Positions 21,332-23,604 of a stretch of DNA of 23,604 nucleotides are shown one piece after another. Position 1 is the stretch's first letter. Every line of letters starts with the position of its first letter. The DNA is from JBBSTY01 sp038235385 (GTDB lineage Bacteria > Actinomycetota > Acidimicrobiia > Acidimicrobiales > Acidimicrobilacustridaceae). The stretch spans positions 1 to 23,604 of the forward strand of contig JBBSTY010000055.1 in assembly GCA_038235385.1 (NCBI GenBank). The letters run 5' to 3'. The notes beneath the pieces were generated by a model. It did no database searches. It saw nothing but the letters and a program-made list of their open reading frames with translations, and was not told the DNA's origin. A program made the translations under genes and the position numbers.

Positions 21332-22498
21332 GTGGACCTGACCTGGACCGAAGACGAAGAGGCGTTCCGGTCCGAGTGCCGGACGTGGCTCGAGGCCAAC
21401 GTGCCGGCGTCGCCGCTGCCGTCGGGCGACACGGCCGAGGGCTTCGCCCGGCACGTCGAGTGGGAGAAGCGCCTGTTCGCCGACCGCTGGTCGGTGGTGT
21501 CGTGGCCCACCGAGTACGGCGGTCGGGGGGCCAGCCTCTGGCAGTGGTTGATCTTCGAGGAGGAGTACTACCGGGCCGGGGCCCCGCAGCGGGTCACCCA
21601 GAACGGCATCTTCCTGCTCGCCCCCACCATCTTCGAGTTCGGCACCGAGGCGCAGAAGGACACCTACCTCCCGCGCATGGCTTCGGCCGAGGACCTCTGG
21701 TGCCAGGGCTGGAGCGAGCCCGATGCCGGTAGCGACCTCGCCGGCATCACGAGCCGGGCGGTCCGTGACGACGCCCGCGGCGGTTGGCGTCTCACCGGGC
21801 AGAAGACCTGGACCACCCGGGGTGCGTTCTGCACCCACCTCTTCGGCCTCTTCCGCACCGATCCCGACGCCGAGCGCCACCGGGGGCTGACCTACCTCAT
21901 GGTCCCCCTCGACACCGAGGGCGTCACCGTTCGCGGGGTCGACCGCCTCGATGGCGACGAGGGGTTCGCCGAGGTGTTCCTCGAGGACGCGTTCGTGTCC
22001 GACGACCACGTCCTCGGCGAGGTCGACCAGGGCTGGGGCGTGGCCATGGCCACCACCTCGTCCGAGCGCGGCCTCACCCTCCGCAGCCCCGGCCGGTTCA
22101 TGGCCGCCGCGTCGAGGCTCACCGATCTGTACCAGAGGCGTGGCGCCGAGTCGGATCCGTCGCGGCGCGACGACGTCGTGCAGGCGTGGATGGATGCCGA
22201 GGCCTACCAGCTGTACACACTTCGGGACGTCACCGACGTGGTCGAGGGTCGGTCACCCGGCGCCCGGTCGAGCCTCAACAAGCTCTGGTGGTCCGAGCTC
22301 GACGTGCGGCTGCACGAGACGGCACTCGGACTCCTCGGCCCCTACGCCGAGCTCGCCGAGGACGCACCGGCGGCGATCGACGGCGGATCGTGGATGAAGG
22401 GGTACCAGTTCTCGCTGTCCGGCCCGATCTACGCGGGAACCAACGAGATCCAGCGCAACATCGTCGCCGAGCGTGTGCTCGGCCTGCCGAGGAAGTAG
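21332..22498 (+). CDS. acyl-CoA dehydrogenase, larger subunit of a FadE pair
   Basis: A 388-residue acyl-CoA dehydrogenase. The GTG at 21332 (MDLTWTEDEEAF) has GGGGAG about 6 nt upstream; upstream in-frame codons run through the operator and are rejected. Features are SWPTEYGGRGASLWQ, WCQGWSEPDAGSDLAG, GQKTWTTRG, YLMVPLDTEGVTVRGV and the C-terminal IYAGTNEIQRNIVAERVLGLPR that binds FAD. It is followed after 11 nt by a shorter, diverged acyl-CoA dehydrogenase. Such pairs form alpha2-beta2 enzymes in mycobacterial steroid degradation (ChsE-type FadE28-FadE29, FadE26-FadE27, FadE31-33 groups), with two rather than four active sites. The precise substrate cannot be read from sequence. Confidence 0.92.
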   Translation: MDLTWTEDEEAFRSECRTWLEANVPASPLPSGDTAEGFARHVEWEKRLFADRWSVVSWPTEYGGRGASLWQWLIFEEEYYRAGAPQRVTQNGIFLLAPTIFEFGTEAQKDTYLPRMASAEDLWCQGWSEPDAGSDLAGITSRAVRDDARGGWRLTGQKTWTTRGAFCTHLFGLFRTDPDAERHRGLTYLMVPLDTEGVTVRGVDRLDGDEGFAEVFLEDAFVSDDHVLGEVDQGWGVAMATTSSERGLTLRSPGRFMAAASRLTDLYQRRGAESDPSRRDDVVQAWMDAEAYQLYTLRDVTDVVEGRSPGARSSLNKLWWSELDVRLHETALGLLGPYAELAEDAPAAIDGGSWMKGYQFSLSGPIYAGTNEIQRNIVAERVLGLPRK

Positions 22499-22509
22499 GG
22501 AACCGGCCG

Positions 22510-23568
22510 ATGCGCTTCGCCTTCACCGATGACCAACTGATGCTCCGCGACGCCGTGCGGGACTTCCTCGCCAACGAGCACACCGCCAGCCAGGTGCGCG
22601 CCGCGTGGGAAGCCCCCGTGCAGGACGCGTCGGAACGCCGCGACCAACCCGTGTGGGCCGCACTCGCCGACATGGGGGTCGTGGGGCTGCTCGTTCCCGA
22701 GTCCGACGGTGGCATGGGCATGTCGTACCTCGACCTCGTGCTCCTGCTCGAGGAGACCGGCCGGGCGGCACTCACCGATCCGGTCGTCGAGACCGCTGCG
22801 GTGGCCGCACCGCTGCTCGCCGAGCGGGCACCGGATCTGCACCGCGCCGACTGGCTCGGGGCGATCACCTCCGGGCACAGCACCGTCGCCGTCTCGCTCG
22901 GTTCCGCTGGAGCGCCGGCTCCGTTCGTGACCGACGCCGATCGAGCCGATCTGCTGATCGCCGAGCGGGCCGGCCGCCTCGTCGCCGTGGCGAGCGGCGC
23001 GCTGTCGCTCACCCACGAACCGTCGATCGACGGCGCGCGACGGCTGTTCGACGTCACCTGGGACACCGACGCCGAGATCGTGCTCGCCGAAGGCGACGAC
23101 GCGGCGGCCCTCGCGGCCGACGCGTTCGATCGTGGGGCGCTCGGCGTGGCCGCGCAGCTGATCGGCCTGGCCGACGCGGCGCTCACCCTCACCGTCGACT
23201 ACGCCAAGGAACGTCGCCAGTTCGGCGTGCCCATCGGGAGCTTCCAGGCCGTGAAGCACCACCTGGCCGACGCCCTCCTGCAGCTCGAGTTCGCCCGACC
23301 GGTCCTCTACCGAGCGGCCTACTCGGTGGCCGAAGGGGCCGAGGACCGCTCGCGGGACGTGTCGATGGCGAAGGCGTACGCATCGGAGGCGGCGCTGGTC
23401 GTCGCGCGCAAGGCGCTGCAGTGCCACGGCGCGATCGGCTACACGGTCGAGTACGACCTCCACCTCTGGATGAAGCGGATCTGGGCGCTCGCCGCATCCT
23501 GGGGTGATGCGGCGTGGCACCGCGAACGGGTTGCCCAGTCGGTTCTCGGCGCTCGTCCGCCACACTGA
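22510..23568 (+). CDS. acyl-CoA dehydrogenase, smaller/diverged subunit of the FadE pair
   Basis: A 352-residue acyl-CoA dehydrogenase homologue, shorter and more diverged than its upstream partner. The ATG at 22510 follows a GGGAA stretch 11 nt after the upstream stop. It has the N-terminal helical domain (FAFTDDQLMLRDAVRDFLANEH), the GVVGLLVPESDGGMGMSYLDLVLLLEETGRA segment, a degenerate middle domain lacking a clear EPDAGSD motif, and the C-terminal YAKERRQFGVPIGSFQAVKHHLADAL and ALQCHGAIGYTVEYDLHLWMKR segments that contribute Arg and Gly residues to FAD and partner contacts. It probably forms a heteromer with the larger subunit. It is the last complete gene of the window. Confidence 0.9.
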   Translation: MRFAFTDDQLMLRDAVRDFLANEHTASQVRAAWEAPVQDASERRDQPVWAALADMGVVGLLVPESDGGMGMSYLDLVLLLEETGRAALTDPVVETAAVAAPLLAERAPDLHRADWLGAITSGHSTVAVSLGSAGAPAPFVTDADRADLLIAERAGRLVAVASGALSLTHEPSIDGARRLFDVTWDTDAEIVLAEGDDAAALAADAFDRGALGVAAQLIGLADAALTLTVDYAKERRQFGVPIGSFQAVKHHLADALLQLEFARPVLYRAAYSVAEGAEDRSRDVSMAKAYASEAALVVARKALQCHGAIGYTVEYDLHLWMKRIWALAASWGDAAWHRERVAQSVLGARPPH

Positions 23569-23576
23569 ATCGGTCC

Positions 23577-23604
23577 GCACCACCGCTACCGCACCACCGC
23601 TACC
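23577..23604. repeat. 14-bp tandem repeat at the window edge
   Basis: Two perfect copies of GCACCACCGCTACC run to the last base, beginning 8 nt after the stop of the last gene. The array may continue outside the window. Confidence 0.7.

Overview
The window is very GC-rich, densely packed DNA that looks like a high-GC actinobacterium. The steroid and acyl-CoA gene content, the actinobacterial Ltp/DUF35 pair and the HtdZ-like hydratase fit an Acidimicrobiia-type or mycobacteria-related organism; the lineage is inference, not shown. Start codons are often GTG or TTG, and genes are commonly coupled by ATGA, GTGA or TGATG overlaps.

Layout: (1) 1-1228, the end of an F-type ATP synthase operon (partial atpD, then atpC). 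(2) 1367-6690, minus strand: a family 5 ABC substrate-binding lipoprotein with no transporter partner nearby, a lipoprotein alpha/beta hydrolase with a poly-Gly and Pro/Thr tail, and a two-gene unit of a SnoaL-like protein and an AMP-forming acyl-CoA ligase. (3) 6800-9891, plus strand: a MaoC/HtdZ-like hydratase, an acyl-CoA dehydrogenase and an SDR. (4) 10029-11155: two small membrane-associated proteins of unknown function, arranged convergently. (5) 11489-13149, minus: a DUF35 OB-fold/Zn-ribbon protein overlapping a degenerate SCP2-type thiolase (Ltp family). (6) 13265-14662, minus: a TPR-like protein with a Pro-rich middle. (7) 14680-19159: a divergent SDR, then echA20-ipdA-ipdB-ipdC, the module that opens the last two steroid rings (C and D) in Mycobacterium and Rhodococcus. 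(8) 19212-23568: a YceI-like protein, an amidohydrolase, and a pair of acyl-CoA dehydrogenase subunits divergent from it.

The most notable signal is regulatory. Six near-identical palindromes, consensus TCTGACGNNNCGTCAGA, lie directly upstream of the lipid/steroid transcription units: the ACAD at 7486, the SDR at 9109, the DUF35-Ltp pair, the SDR/echA20-ipdABC divergent promoter, the amidohydrolase and the ACAD pair. None was seen before the ATP synthase, transporter, hydrolase, ligase or unknown genes. They look like operators of one TetR-type repressor that is not encoded in the window, and they do not resemble the mycobacterial KstR2 motif. In three cases the left arm serves as a plausible -35 box with a -10 box 18-19 nt downstream; for the ACAD at 7486 this predicts a leaderless mRNA.

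A second unexplained structure is a family of four intergenic elements of exactly 52 nt with conserved inverted ends and a variable middle (7308-7359, 7371-7422, 8952-9003, 19800-19851), plus a possible diverged relative at 21191-21240. Several lie just upstream of the palindromic operators.
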